From Bacilli bacterium (GTDB taxonomy: Bacteria; Bacillota_I; Bacilli_A; RFN20; CAG-826): DNA of 64,000 nt. Shown here one piece after another: positions 1-7,614 of this stretch (its first letter is position 1; each line of letters opens with the position of its first letter). The notes beneath the pieces are model-generated. The model had not been told where the DNA came from. It did not search any database and saw nothing but the letters and a program-made list of their open reading frames with translations. The translations under genes were made by a program, and so were the position numbers. The DNA is taken from the NCBI GenBank assembly GCA_900767825.1, contig CAAGAN010000037.1, positions 1-64,000 of the forward strand, written 5' to 3'.

Positions 1-59
1 AAAATTGTGAGTTCCTGCTTTTTCTTTGTCAATTCCGCCGCGCGACCCCTAGGGGTCAT
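1..59 (-). CDS. possible 5' end of a minus-strand gene cut by the window edge
   Basis: On the minus strand an ATG at 59-57 opens a frame of 19 codons (starting MTPRGRAAEL) that runs off the window without a stop. A purine-rich AAGGGA lies about 10 nt upstream and could be its SD. The product is not recognisable from so few residues, and the local GC-rich stretch is unlike the rest of the window. It could equally be non-coding. Confidence 0.3.
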   Translation of the reverse strand, partial: MTPRGRAAELTKKKQELTI

Positions 60-170
60 TGTGCAACCATCCCTTCATTTCATTCAGGAATGTTTACACA
101 ATTAAACGGATACTCTCAGAGAAAGAGTTAAATTAACCTTTTATTTCTTTATTTATGAAGAGTTTTTCTT

Positions 171-176
171 TATCAT
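171..176 (+). promoter_or_regulatory. candidate -10 box, start-proximal
   Basis: TATCAT ends 9 nt before the ATG at 186 and no SD-like purine run lies between. The arrangement matches other probable leaderless starts in this window. No convincing -35 element is visible. Confidence 0.35.
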
Positions 177-185
177 TTATGCGCT

Positions 186-1097
186 ATGGAAAAAGTATTG
201 ATTTCAGCATGTTTGCTTGGTGATAAATGCCGTTATGACGGCAAAGATAACTTAATAGAAGAATTAATGGAACTATCCTCTTATTTTGAACTAGTCCCTT
301 TTTGTTCTGAACTAGAAGGAGGGTTAAAGACTCCTAGACTTCCTAGTGAGATTAAAAAAGGGCAGGTAAGGAACAATAAAGGAGAAGATGTTACCTCTAA
401 CTTCTATAGGGGTGCAGAGAAAGCCTTTAATATCTGTTCCTTCCTAGGAATTAAGCTAGCCATCTTAAAAGAAAATTCTCCCTCCTGTGGGGTCCATAAG
501 ATCCATAATGGAAAATTCGATGGGAACCTAATCGATGGAGAAGGCATCACTACTTCTTTCTTAAGAAGAAAAGGCATCAAAGTCATTAACGAAACTGAAG
601 CCATAGAATTGCTGCATTCAATAAAAGAGAATGAGCAAGAAAGACTTAGGATATCTATTGAAAAACGTAAGCAAGACGAAGAAGGTCCAGTAAAGAGGAA
701 ACCTTTCGATAAGAACGAAAATTTTGCTAAACGCATAAACAGGGGTGATGAAGGTTCTTCTACAAAAGAAGAAAAGAAGCCATTCAGGAAATCTTTTGAT
801 AAGAAAGAGCGTCAATTCAAGAAAGACGGATACAAGAAACCTGGATTCAAGAAAGACGGGTTCAAGAAAGACGGGTTCAAGAAGCCATATAGAAAGAAAG
901 ATGAAGAAGGCTCGAGCAAGCCTGATTTCAAGAAGAAATCTTTCTCCAAGAAACCTTATGGTAAGAAAGAAGGCTTTAAAGGAGAAAGGAAATCCTATTC
1001 AAAAGGACCTAGGAAAGATTATAAATCCACTTCTAATAGAAACTTTAGAAAGCCTATAAATAGAGATAAAAAGTATGGAAACAAAGACAAAGAATAG
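186..1097 (+). CDS. DUF523 family protein with long basic repeat tail
   Basis: Residues 1-155 form a DUF523 (YbbK-type) domain, with the family's cysteine-bearing motifs ISACLLGDKCRYDG near residue 7, CSELEGGLKTPR near 40 and SPSCG near 98. The biochemical role of DUF523 is unsettled. Residues 156-303 are an added tail dominated by Lys, Arg, Phe, Gly and Ser with repeated FKKDG units. The tail resembles disordered RNA-binding tails, which suggests nucleic-acid binding, but that is inference. DUF523 proteins are normally about 150 residues, so the tail doubles the length. The last codons overlap the start of the ECF S component by 23 nt, indicating co-transcription. The ATG at 186 has no SD. 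Confidence 0.85.
   Translation: MEKVLISACLLGDKCRYDGKDNLIEELMELSSYFELVPFCSELEGGLKTPRLPSEIKKGQVRNNKGEDVTSNFYRGAEKAFNICSFLGIKLAILKENSPSCGVHKIHNGKFDGNLIDGEGITTSFLRRKGIKVINETEAIELLHSIKENEQERLRISIEKRKQDEEGPVKRKPFDKNENFAKRINRGDEGSSTKEEKKPFRKSFDKKERQFKKDGYKKPGFKKDGFKKDGFKKPYRKKDEEGSSKPDFKKKSFSKKPYGKKEGFKGERKSYSKGPRKDYKSTSNRNFRKPINRDKKYGNKDKE
816..890 (+). repeat. tandem 15-bp repeat inside the DUF523 tail
   Basis: Five consecutive 15-bp units lie at 816, 831, 846, 861 and 876. The units at 846 and 861 are identical (TTCAAGAAAGACGGG); the others are diverged. Each encodes F/Y-K-K-x-x, so the repeat is in frame, and unit gain or loss would change tail length without shifting the frame. Confidence 0.85.
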
Positions 1098-1611
1098 TTA
1101 TTTTGATACAAGATCACTTATAAGCAGGATTACCATTGTAGGTGTTTTTGCTGCTTTGTGTTTTGTATGCACCTCCTTTCTTCAGATTAGCTATGCTGGG
1201 GGGATGGGATATTTTAATTTCGGTGACTGCATCTCTTTATTAGTCGCGATGTTTATCGGGCCTCTTGAAGGAATGCTAGTAGGAATGTTAGGTGGTTCAA
1301 TATCAGATTTGTTTCTTGGAGGAGCCAATTTTGTTCCTTTTACAATCGTTGCAAAAGGAAGCATGTGCTTAGTAACCGGAATATTAATGAAAGTATTAAA
1401 GAATCATAAATTCCTGCGTTTCATCTCTCCTTTTATAGGGATGATATTCATGGTCTTAACATATGTAGTCTGTTATTACATCCTTTATAAAGAAGGGTTC
1501 TGGCTAAGCTCCCTATTTGATTTAGTCCAAGGAATATCTTCTAGCATCATCGCTATATTACTTCTTCTTCCACTAGAAAAATCAAAGATAAAGAATTTCC
1601 TTCATCTATAA
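1075..1611 (+). CDS. ECF transporter S component (substrate unknown)
   Basis: A 178-residue hydrophobic protein with about five to six membrane segments. It has the S-component-like stretch around residues 45-95: FNFGDCISLLVA, then GPLEGMLVGMLGGSISDL and an AKG at the next helix. In energy-coupling factor importers the S component binds a vitamin or similar micronutrient and docks on a shared EcfAAT module, which is not encoded here, so this is a group II type solitary S component. Substrate cannot be assigned from sequence alone. The start overlaps the DUF523 gene by 23 nt and the 3' end overlaps the convergent small membrane gene by 6 nt. Confidence 0.75.
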   Translation: METKTKNSYFDTRSLISRITIVGVFAALCFVCTSFLQISYAGGMGYFNFGDCISLLVAMFIGPLEGMLVGMLGGSISDLFLGGANFVPFTIVAKGSMCLVTGILMKVLKNHKFLRFISPFIGMIFMVLTYVVCYYILYKEGFWLSSLFDLVQGISSSIIAILLLLPLEKSKIKNFLHL

Positions 1612-1833
1612 TCCTTCTTCATTGGATTCAGATTCCTCCTGATGGGGGAATTTTTCTTCTAGTTGGAGAGAAAATACAAATCCAATGGAAATAGAAAGAA
1701 GTCCGAAAAGGATAGATAAAGCCAAATAAAAGAAATCCTTTTTGGCAAAATAGGCATATCCACCTATCAAGATAAATGCCACCCCAATGATGATAAATAT
1801 AATCTTTGTATATTTTTGGTTGTCGTTATTCAT
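1606..1833 (-). CDS. small two-helix membrane protein
   Basis: A 75-residue ORF with a strong SD (GGAGGTAAT) directly before its ATG. Two hydrophobic helices lie at about residues 9-28 and 33-55, followed by an acidic tail rich in Glu and Ser. No family recognised. It may be transcribed alone: the gene upstream on the same strand (ABC ATPase) ends in a good terminator at 1881-1909, only 48 nt before this start. Confidence 0.6.
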   Translation of the reverse strand: MNNDNQKYTKIIFIIIGVAFILIGGYAYFAKKDFFYLALSILFGLLSISIGFVFSLQLEEKFPHQEESESNEEGL

Positions 1834-1880
1834 ATTACCTCCTATTTATATAGTTGGAAGTCACTAGCCAAAAAGGGTAC

Positions 1881-1909
1881 AAAAAAAGAGAACCTATTTC
1901 TAGATTCTC
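1881..1909 (-). terminator. rho-independent terminator of the sugar ABC ATPase gene
   Basis: Read on the minus strand, GAGAATC / GGTTCTC form a 7-bp stem (one G-U pair) with an 8-nt loop, followed by seven T. It lies 17 nt after the ATPase stop codon. Confidence 0.8.
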
Positions 1910-1925
1910 GATTTATTTTAGGCTA

Positions 1926-3239
1926 TTAGAATATTCTCTTAGTAGAAGTTAAGTCGAATATATGGGCCTTTTTGGCATCAAATGCCAAGGAAATCTTATC
2001 TCCATTATGGATTGGAGCAGATAGAGGAATCTTTGCAACCATGTCCACTCCACCAAAATCGGTATGGATATAATATTCATGTCCAAGAAGTTCGGCGACA
2101 TTGACAGTCAATTCAACTGGAGAAGTAAGTCCTTCCTTATCTTCTTTTACATCATGGATATCTTCTGGGCGGATACCATATGCAACTTTATGTCTTCCCT
2201 TCAAGGCTTCTTCATAGGAAGCAATCTCATTCTTGGTATTCTCTACCTTATCGGCAAGAGCTTGATCCCATTTTTCTTTCGCGGATAATTCTTCTTCTAA
2301 TTTGGCTAATTTGGCATTTGCAAGTTCAATTTGTTCCTTATAGAAGGTATCATGGGCTGTTTTTGTTCCTCTAGGTAAGGCAATTTCGACCTTGCCTCCA
2401 TTTAGATAAATCTTGCCATCTTCATATTCGCCTTCAAGTATGTTCATCGCAGGAGAGCCAATGAAAGTTGCAACGAATAGATTCGATGGATGGTCATAAA
2501 TTTCAATAGGAGTTCCAATCTGTTGGATATAGCCACCTTTCATGACAACAATACGGCTAGCCATGGTCATGGCTTCGGTCTGGTCATGGGTAACATAGAT
2601 TGTAGTCGCACCTAGAGATTCATGTAATCTAACGATTTCACTTCTCATTTGGACACGAAGTTTAGCGTCAAGGTTAGATAGAGGTTCATCCATTAAGAAT
2701 ACCTTGGCGTTTCTAACGATTGCCCTGCCCAAGGCAACACGTTGCCTTTGTCCACCGGATAAGGCCTTTGGCTTTCTATCTAGGTATTCTTCGATTTGGA
2801 GGATTTTAGCAGCTTCGGTTACTCTTTCTTTTATCTCCTCTTTTGGAAGGTGACGGATCTTAAGTCCGAAAGCCATATTGTTATAGACAGTCATATGTGG
2901 GTAAAGGGCATAGCTTTGGAATACCATGGCTATATCTCTATCCTTTGGGGTCCTGTCATTAGAATATTCCCCATCGATATAAAGTTCGCCTCTAGTGATA
3001 TCTTCTAGACCTGCAATCATTCTTAGTGTAGTAGATTTACCACATCCAGAAGGACCAACAAAGACGATGAATTCATGCTTTTTGATATCAAGATTGAAAT
3101 CAAATACGGCCTGGACATTGTTGTCATATACCTTGTCTATATGACGTAATGAGACATAAGCCCCATCATGATCGCCTTCTTCGACTAAAGATGGTTCTTC
3201 CTTTTCAAGAACTTCTTCTAATTTTTTCTTTTTTGACAT
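1926..3239 (-). CDS. MalK/MsmK-type sugar ABC transporter ATP-binding protein
   Basis: A 437-residue ATPase of the CUT1/UgpC-MalK class that energises sugar import. Walker A GPSGCGKST is at 62-70, the Q-loop Gln near 108, signature LSGGQRQR at 160-167, Walker B FLMDEP at 181-186 and the switch His near 218, followed by a C-terminal OB/TOBE region. Two oddities: a charged N-terminal extension of about 27 residues, and a predicted helical, probably coiled-coil insertion at about 296-348 inside the OB region before GIRPED. No permease is adjacent, so it probably serves sugar permeases encoded elsewhere, as MsmK does in streptococci. The neighbouring PucR-type regulator and alpha-glucosidase point to alpha-glucoside uptake. 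Confidence 0.9.
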   Translation of the reverse strand: MSKKKKLEEVLEKEEPSLVEEGDHDGAYVSLRHIDKVYDNNVQAVFDFNLDIKKHEFIVFVGPSGCGKSTTLRMIAGLEDITRGELYIDGEYSNDRTPKDRDIAMVFQSYALYPHMTVYNNMAFGLKIRHLPKEEIKERVTEAAKILQIEEYLDRKPKALSGGQRQRVALGRAIVRNAKVFLMDEPLSNLDAKLRVQMRSEIVRLHESLGATTIYVTHDQTEAMTMASRIVVMKGGYIQQIGTPIEIYDHPSNLFVATFIGSPAMNILEGEYEDGKIYLNGGKVEIALPRGTKTAHDTFYKEQIELANAKLAKLEEELSAKEKWDQALADKVENTKNEIASYEEALKGRHKVAYGIRPEDIHDVKEDKEGLTSPVELTVNVAELLGHEYYIHTDFGGVDMVAKIPLSAPIHNGDKISLAFDAKKAHIFDLTSTKRIF

Positions 3240-3278
3240 ATTTATATCCTTTGCTTGCCAATTAGTTTATTAATAAAA

Positions 3279-3307
3279 ATATAACTTATCTAGTGCATTG
3301 TGCACAA
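3279..3307 (-). promoter_or_regulatory. promoter of the sugar ABC ATPase gene, with palindrome on -35
   Basis: On the minus strand -35 TTGTGC (3302-3307) and -10 TTATAT (3279-3284) are separated by 17 nt, with SD AAGGAT further downstream. The -35 hexamer is half of a perfect palindrome TTGTGCACAA at 3298-3307, a plausible operator, perhaps for the neighbouring PucR-type protein (inference). Confidence 0.5.
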
Positions 3308-3356
3308 ATCAACTTTTGCTAATAAAAAATGCCGATAAAATAGCACTTCTATTATT

Positions 3357-3371
3357 AAATGATCATCATTT
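3357..3371. promoter_or_regulatory. 15-bp palindrome downstream of the PucR-type gene
   Basis: AAATGAT-C-ATCATTT is a perfect inverted repeat with a one-base centre, between the stop codon of the regulator gene (3382) and the ATPase promoter. It may be an operator or part of a weak transcript end. It has no T-run. Confidence 0.3.
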
Positions 3372-3381
3372 TGAGCAATAA

Positions 3382-3957
3382 TCAAGAATATTTTTGTTTT
3401 GATAAGGCAAAATATAGTTCCAAGAAAGTCGCGTTATGGTAATCACGGATATCTAGATTCGTCAATTCAATGAATTGGTTTAGCCTGTAAGAAAATGTAT
3501 TTCTATGAATAAACAATATCCTGCTTGCCTTAATCGCATTACATCCAGAAACTAAATAGGCCTTAGCAGTCAGCATCAATTCGTGGGGAATAGACGTAAA
3601 CAAAGATAGCATCGGTCCATAGAAAGAGAAATTGCCATACATCGTCATCTTTAGGATAAGCTCGCTTAGATAGGTCGATTCATTTGGAAATAAAGATAGA
3701 CAAGTAGGTAATAAAGATTCTTCAAAAGGCCCAATTTCATGAGATAAAAGGATGCTAAAAAGTACATCTAGATCATCATGGAGTAGCATTGGGAGACTAT
3801 CTAGAGGCAAATCATCTTCTTCTTCAAAAGAAAAATAGCCGATATTAGGAGAAAGGAAGACAATTGTATTTTTATCTACTCCAATTCCGGTCAAGGCGTT
3901 AACAAAATATGGATGGGAGAAATTGGAGGAGGAAATAAAATAGGCGATACGAAGCAT
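3382..3957 (-). CDS. short PucR/CdaR-type transcriptional regulator
   Basis: A 191-residue protein whose last 60 residues match the PucR C-terminal helix-turn-helix: AKAYLVSGCNAIKASRILF followed by IHRNTFSYRLNQFIELT. Its N-terminal 125 residues are not a recognisable PucR, GAF or GGDEF-like sensor, and the protein is well under the usual 300-500 residues. It begins 2 nt after the stop of the alpha-glucosidase gene, so the two are co-transcribed. The likely job is control of alpha-glucoside genes, by position only. Confidence 0.75.
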   Translation of the reverse strand: MLRIAYFISSSNFSHPYFVNALTGIGVDKNTIVFLSPNIGYFSFEEEDDLPLDSLPMLLHDDLDVLFSILLSHEIGPFEESLLPTCLSLFPNESTYLSELILKMTMYGNFSFYGPMLSLFTSIPHELMLTAKAYLVSGCNAIKASRILFIHRNTFSYRLNQFIELTNLDIRDYHNATFLELYFALSKQKYS

Positions 3958-3959
3958 CT

Positions 3960-5660
3960 TTATACCTTTAATAAGAAAGTCTCGAATGGACGCAATTTAA
4001 AGACATGGTCTTTTAAGATGACATCTTCATAATTATGTAGCAAGACGTCCTTTATCCTCCAATAGAAAGAGAAATAGACATCATGATCACGGAAATTAGA
4101 GATAACGATAAGCTTTTCATCGCCTAGTTCATGCTTATAGGCGAATACATCTGGATGATTCCTATCTAGCAAATCGAATTTGCCATTAGTAATGATGCTA
4201 TTTATTTCATCGCTTTTCCTTTTAGAAATCGCATATTGATAGAAATTCAATATGGAATATGGGTCACACATCTCTTCATAGACATTGACCCCCTGCTTAT
4301 AGTTTTCATTGATTTTAATCTTACCTGGTTTATTAGAAAAACCGGCATTAATCGAATCGTCCCATTGCATTGGGGTTCTAGCATTAATTCTAGAGGTGCG
4401 GCACAAATAATGGGCGATATAGTCATCGGAATACCCATGGCTTCTCATGTTTTTGACTAGATTCTTGCTACCTACATCTTCATAGAAATCCTCTACATTA
4501 GTAAAGTTAACGTTGCTCATCCCAATTTCATCACCTTGGTAGATAAACGGGGTGCCATACATAAATAACAAGGTAGTCAAAAGACACTTCGCGGATTCAC
4601 TTCTATATTTAACCGAACCATATTGAGACAAGACACGAGGATGGTCGTGATTTGCCCAATATAGAGGCATTGATGCCCTTTCATGACAAATGTCATACCA
4701 TTTCTTAAAATTATCTTTTAAAGTGATGACATCGGTTTTGATTTCTTCGTCCTTTTTATCAATAGATCCATAAGCCCCATTTACCCAAACTGTATCAAAA
4801 TTAAAGGCCATATTAATCGAACCATTATCTTTATCTACTAGTCTAAGGCAGTCTTTAGGAGTTATTTCTCCCCCTGCTTCCCCAATTGTAAGGCAATCAT
4901 ATTTAGAAAATACCTTGTTCTTGAATTCAAGAAGGAAGCCATACATCTCTTCCCTATTCGAGAATTTGCTTGGATCTAATACATATCCAGATAGATCGGC
5001 AGGTTTATCTGAAGAAGCAAAGCTAAGGTCTTTTCCTAGATGTGCAATCGCATCAAGCCTAAATCCATCGACACCCATATCTAGGTAGTGCTTAGCAATT
5101 TCATAATATTCTTCCCTTAATTCGGGGTTATTCCAATTTACATCAGGCATTTTGGAAGAGAATATATGTAAATAGAAATAAGAAGTTCCTTCTATATTGC
5201 TCCATGCGGACTCACCAAAAAATGAGGCCCAGTTATTTGGAGGGAGCAATTTGCCATCCTTTTCTATCCCTTTTTCAAAATAATAATATCCAGCTTCCTT
5301 GCTAGATAAATTAGAAACAGCCTTCTTAAACCAAGGATGCTCGCTAGAAGTATGGTTAATTACTAAATCAATTAATATCTTTATTCCTAACCTATGGGCT
5401 TTATCTAATAGATTCCTAAAGTCTTCATTTGTTCCAAATAGAGGATTTATATCACAATAAGAAGATACATCGTATCCATTATCGTCCATTGGAGAGGCAA
5501 AAATAGGGCAAATCCAAATAAGGTTTATTCCTAATTCTGCTAGATAATCTAGCTTTTGATAAATTCCATTCAAATCCCCGATTCCATCACCATTGCTATC
5601 TTTAAAAGATTCCGGGTAGATGATGTAACCAATCGAAGAATCCCACCATTTCTTGCTCAT
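3960..5660 (-). CDS. GH13 alpha-glucosidase (oligo-1,6-glucosidase / trehalose-6-phosphate hydrolase type)
   Basis: A 566-residue cytoplasmic glycoside hydrolase of the GH13 oligo-1,6-glucosidase group. Conserved regions appear in order: DLVINHTS near 97, the nucleophile in DGFRLDAIAHL near 200, the acid/base Glu in TIGEAGG near 260 and the transition-state Asp in NHDHPR near 335. The fold ends in a short beta domain. No signal peptide, so it acts on imported oligosaccharides, feeding glucose units to glycolysis. Exact substrate (isomaltose, sucrose or trehalose-6-P) is not decided by sequence here. It is the first gene of a unit with the PucR-type regulator. The ATG has no SD and sits 8 nt after a TATAAT box. 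Confidence 0.9.
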   Translation of the reverse strand: MSKKWWDSSIGYIIYPESFKDSNGDGIGDLNGIYQKLDYLAELGINLIWICPIFASPMDDNGYDVSSYCDINPLFGTNEDFRNLLDKAHRLGIKILIDLVINHTSSEHPWFKKAVSNLSSKEAGYYYFEKGIEKDGKLLPPNNWASFFGESAWSNIEGTSYFYLHIFSSKMPDVNWNNPELREEYYEIAKHYLDMGVDGFRLDAIAHLGKDLSFASSDKPADLSGYVLDPSKFSNREEMYGFLLEFKNKVFSKYDCLTIGEAGGEITPKDCLRLVDKDNGSINMAFNFDTVWVNGAYGSIDKKDEEIKTDVITLKDNFKKWYDICHERASMPLYWANHDHPRVLSQYGSVKYRSESAKCLLTTLLFMYGTPFIYQGDEIGMSNVNFTNVEDFYEDVGSKNLVKNMRSHGYSDDYIAHYLCRTSRINARTPMQWDDSINAGFSNKPGKIKINENYKQGVNVYEEMCDPYSILNFYQYAISKRKSDEINSIITNGKFDLLDRNHPDVFAYKHELGDEKLIVISNFRDHDVYFSFYWRIKDVLLHNYEDVILKDHVFKLRPFETFLLKV

Positions 5661-5668
5661 ATATCTAG

Positions 5669-5674
5669 ATTATA
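5669..5674 (-). promoter_or_regulatory. start-proximal -10 box of the alpha-glucosidase gene
   Basis: TATAAT on the minus strand ends 8 nt before the ATG at 5660. There is no SD in the gap, so the transcript is probably leaderless or nearly so. The -35 region is T-rich without a clear hexamer. An AAGCGCT core at 5701-5707, shared with LacI-family/cre operators, lies upstream, but its flanks do not fit the cre consensus. Confidence 0.5.
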
Positions 5675-5823
5675 AATTCATTTTTAGAAATAAAAAAGAG
5701 AAGCGCTCTAATAAATTATCCTTTTTTAATAAAAAGAGGCATATAAAAATCAACTTATTGTCGCAAAAAAATATTCTTCTATTAAAATGTGTTTGCTCTA
5801 TTTAGAGGTCATTAGTTTTATTT

Positions 5824-7611
5824 ATGAAGAATTTGATGTTTGTAGTTAAAAAAGCCTTAAAAGGGACTGGATGGGTTTATTTCCTTTCCTTCGTTGCCCT
5901 TTTCTTTATGACTCTTGCTACTGTTTTTACTTCCTTTTTGTCAAAGGTTTTAGTAGATGCTTTCAAAAACGAATTATATAAAGCAGAAAATATTGAAAAA
6001 CTAGTCATAAACATCATTTCTTTAGGAAAAGGCGAACAATTCATATACGACAATATGTATGTCTTACCTGTCGCTATTATTATCTCTAGTTTAATTTTAG
6101 CAGGTATTACGATATTAAGAGGATATCTAAGGTTTAGATCAAGTGCTTCAATAAATAAAACAATGCAATATAGCTTATTTTGCCATCTTCAAAACCAACC
6201 TTACGAATATTTCCAAAGGGCTAAGTCAGGGGATTTGATACAAACTTGCACAAGGGATGTCGATGTCTTAAGGAAATTCCTCATCATGGAAACTAGCCAA
6301 GCTTTCTATACCTTATTTATATTTATATTATGTAGTTCCATATTATTTGAGATATCAGTCAAATTGACTTTGGTATGTCTTTCTTTATTGCCAATCATGT
6401 TTATCTATTCTTTCTTTATTATCAAAGAAGTAAGGAAAAGATATAGGGCCACCGATGATTCTGAAGCCGACATGGTTGATGACATTTCAGAAGTATTGAA
6501 TTCAATAAGAGTCATAAAAGCCTATAATTCCGAGACTTATGAAATAAATAAATTCGAAGGAAAGCTTAAAGATTATGAAGGCAAATTCAAAAGATGGAAA
6601 ATGGTGTCTTCCTTCTTTTTCTCTTCTAGCGACATCTTCATTTTCTCTTCTAGCGCCCTTGCCCTTATATATTCTTTATATCTAGTCTATGTAGGCGAGA
6701 TTACTTCAGGGACATTAGTTATTTCTTATTCTTTTATCAATATGATGGTTTGGCCACTAAGAAATACGGCAACTTCTTTATCTAATCTAGGGCAAGTACA
6801 GGCTAGTGCCGATAGAATCAAGACCTTATTAGACGAAAAGGAAGAAGATATAGTAAGCGGAGACACTTTAGAAATAAACGGGGATATCGAATTCAAGAAT
6901 GTATCTTTTAGCTATCCCGATGAAAAAGAAGTACAAGTTCTTAACAACGTATCTTTTAAGATTAAGAAAGGTCAATCGGTCGCGATTTTAGGCAAGACTG
7001 GTTCGGGTAAATCTACCTTATTATTATTACTAACAAGATTATATGATCCTACTTCAGGAAATATCTATATCGATGGAAAAGATATAAAATCCATTTCAAA
7101 AGAATGCATAAGAAAGCAAATCGTCCCAGTCTTGCAAGATCCATTCTTATTCTCTAAGACTATTAAAGATAACATCTCTATTTCAAATAAGGATGCGACT
7201 GAAGAAGATATAAAGAAGGCGACTAGGATTGCCTCCCTTAGTAAGACTATCGAATCTTTTGAAAAAGGATATGAAACTCCAGTTGGAGAAAAAGGAGTTA
7301 CTTTATCTGGAGGCCAAAAGCAAAGAGTTGCCATTGCTAGGACTATCGTATCCAAAGCCAAAGTAATGATATTTGATGATTCTTTATCAGCAGTCGATGC
7401 GAAAACCGATTTAGAAATTAGGCAAAAACTAGCAACATTAGACACTAATCCAACAAAGATAATCATTACTTCAAGGATTAATTCAGCAAAGACTAGCGAT
7501 TTTATTATTGTTCTAGATAAAGGTAGAGTCGAAGAAATCGGGACTCATGATGAACTTATCAAGCAAGATAAAATTTATTCAAGCCTAGTTTCTATTGCAT
7601 CAAGGAGGTAA
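5824..7611 (+). CDS. ABC exporter half-transporter with degenerate ATPase site
   Basis: A 595-residue type IV ABC exporter subunit: six membrane helices in residues 1-320, nucleotide-binding domain from about 345. Walker A GKTGSGKST is near 390, signature LSGGQKQR near 496, and Walker B ends FDD (518-519), so Asp replaces the catalytic Glu. The switch-loop His is replaced by Ser (IITSR near 550). Loss of these residues is the hallmark of the degenerate site of heterodimeric exporters (LmrCD, BmrCD, TM287/288 class). The partner starts 3 nt downstream. Substrate unknown; drug or lipid export is typical of the class. The ATG lacks a clear SD. Confidence 0.88.
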   Translation: MKNLMFVVKKALKGTGWVYFLSFVALFFMTLATVFTSFLSKVLVDAFKNELYKAENIEKLVINIISLGKGEQFIYDNMYVLPVAIIISSLILAGITILRGYLRFRSSASINKTMQYSLFCHLQNQPYEYFQRAKSGDLIQTCTRDVDVLRKFLIMETSQAFYTLFIFILCSSILFEISVKLTLVCLSLLPIMFIYSFFIIKEVRKRYRATDDSEADMVDDISEVLNSIRVIKAYNSETYEINKFEGKLKDYEGKFKRWKMVSSFFFSSSDIFIFSSSALALIYSLYLVYVGEITSGTLVISYSFINMMVWPLRNTATSLSNLGQVQASADRIKTLLDEKEEDIVSGDTLEINGDIEFKNVSFSYPDEKEVQVLNNVSFKIKKGQSVAILGKTGSGKSTLLLLLTRLYDPTSGNIYIDGKDIKSISKECIRKQIVPVLQDPFLFSKTIKDNISISNKDATEEDIKKATRIASLSKTIESFEKGYETPVGEKGVTLSGGQKQRVAIARTIVSKAKVMIFDDSLSAVDAKTDLEIRQKLATLDTNPTKIIITSRINSAKTSDFIIVLDKGRVEEIGTHDELIKQDKIYSSLVSIASRR

Positions 7612-7614
7612 TTT

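Noticed and set aside
44..57. Perfect palindrome GACCCCTAGGGGTC near the window start
   Set aside because: It may simply lie in the first codons of a gene running off the edge; no T-run or promoter element relates to it.
5701..5707. AAGCGCT core upstream of the alpha-glucosidase as a cre site
   Set aside because: Flanking bases fail at most other consensus positions (T, G, W and C).
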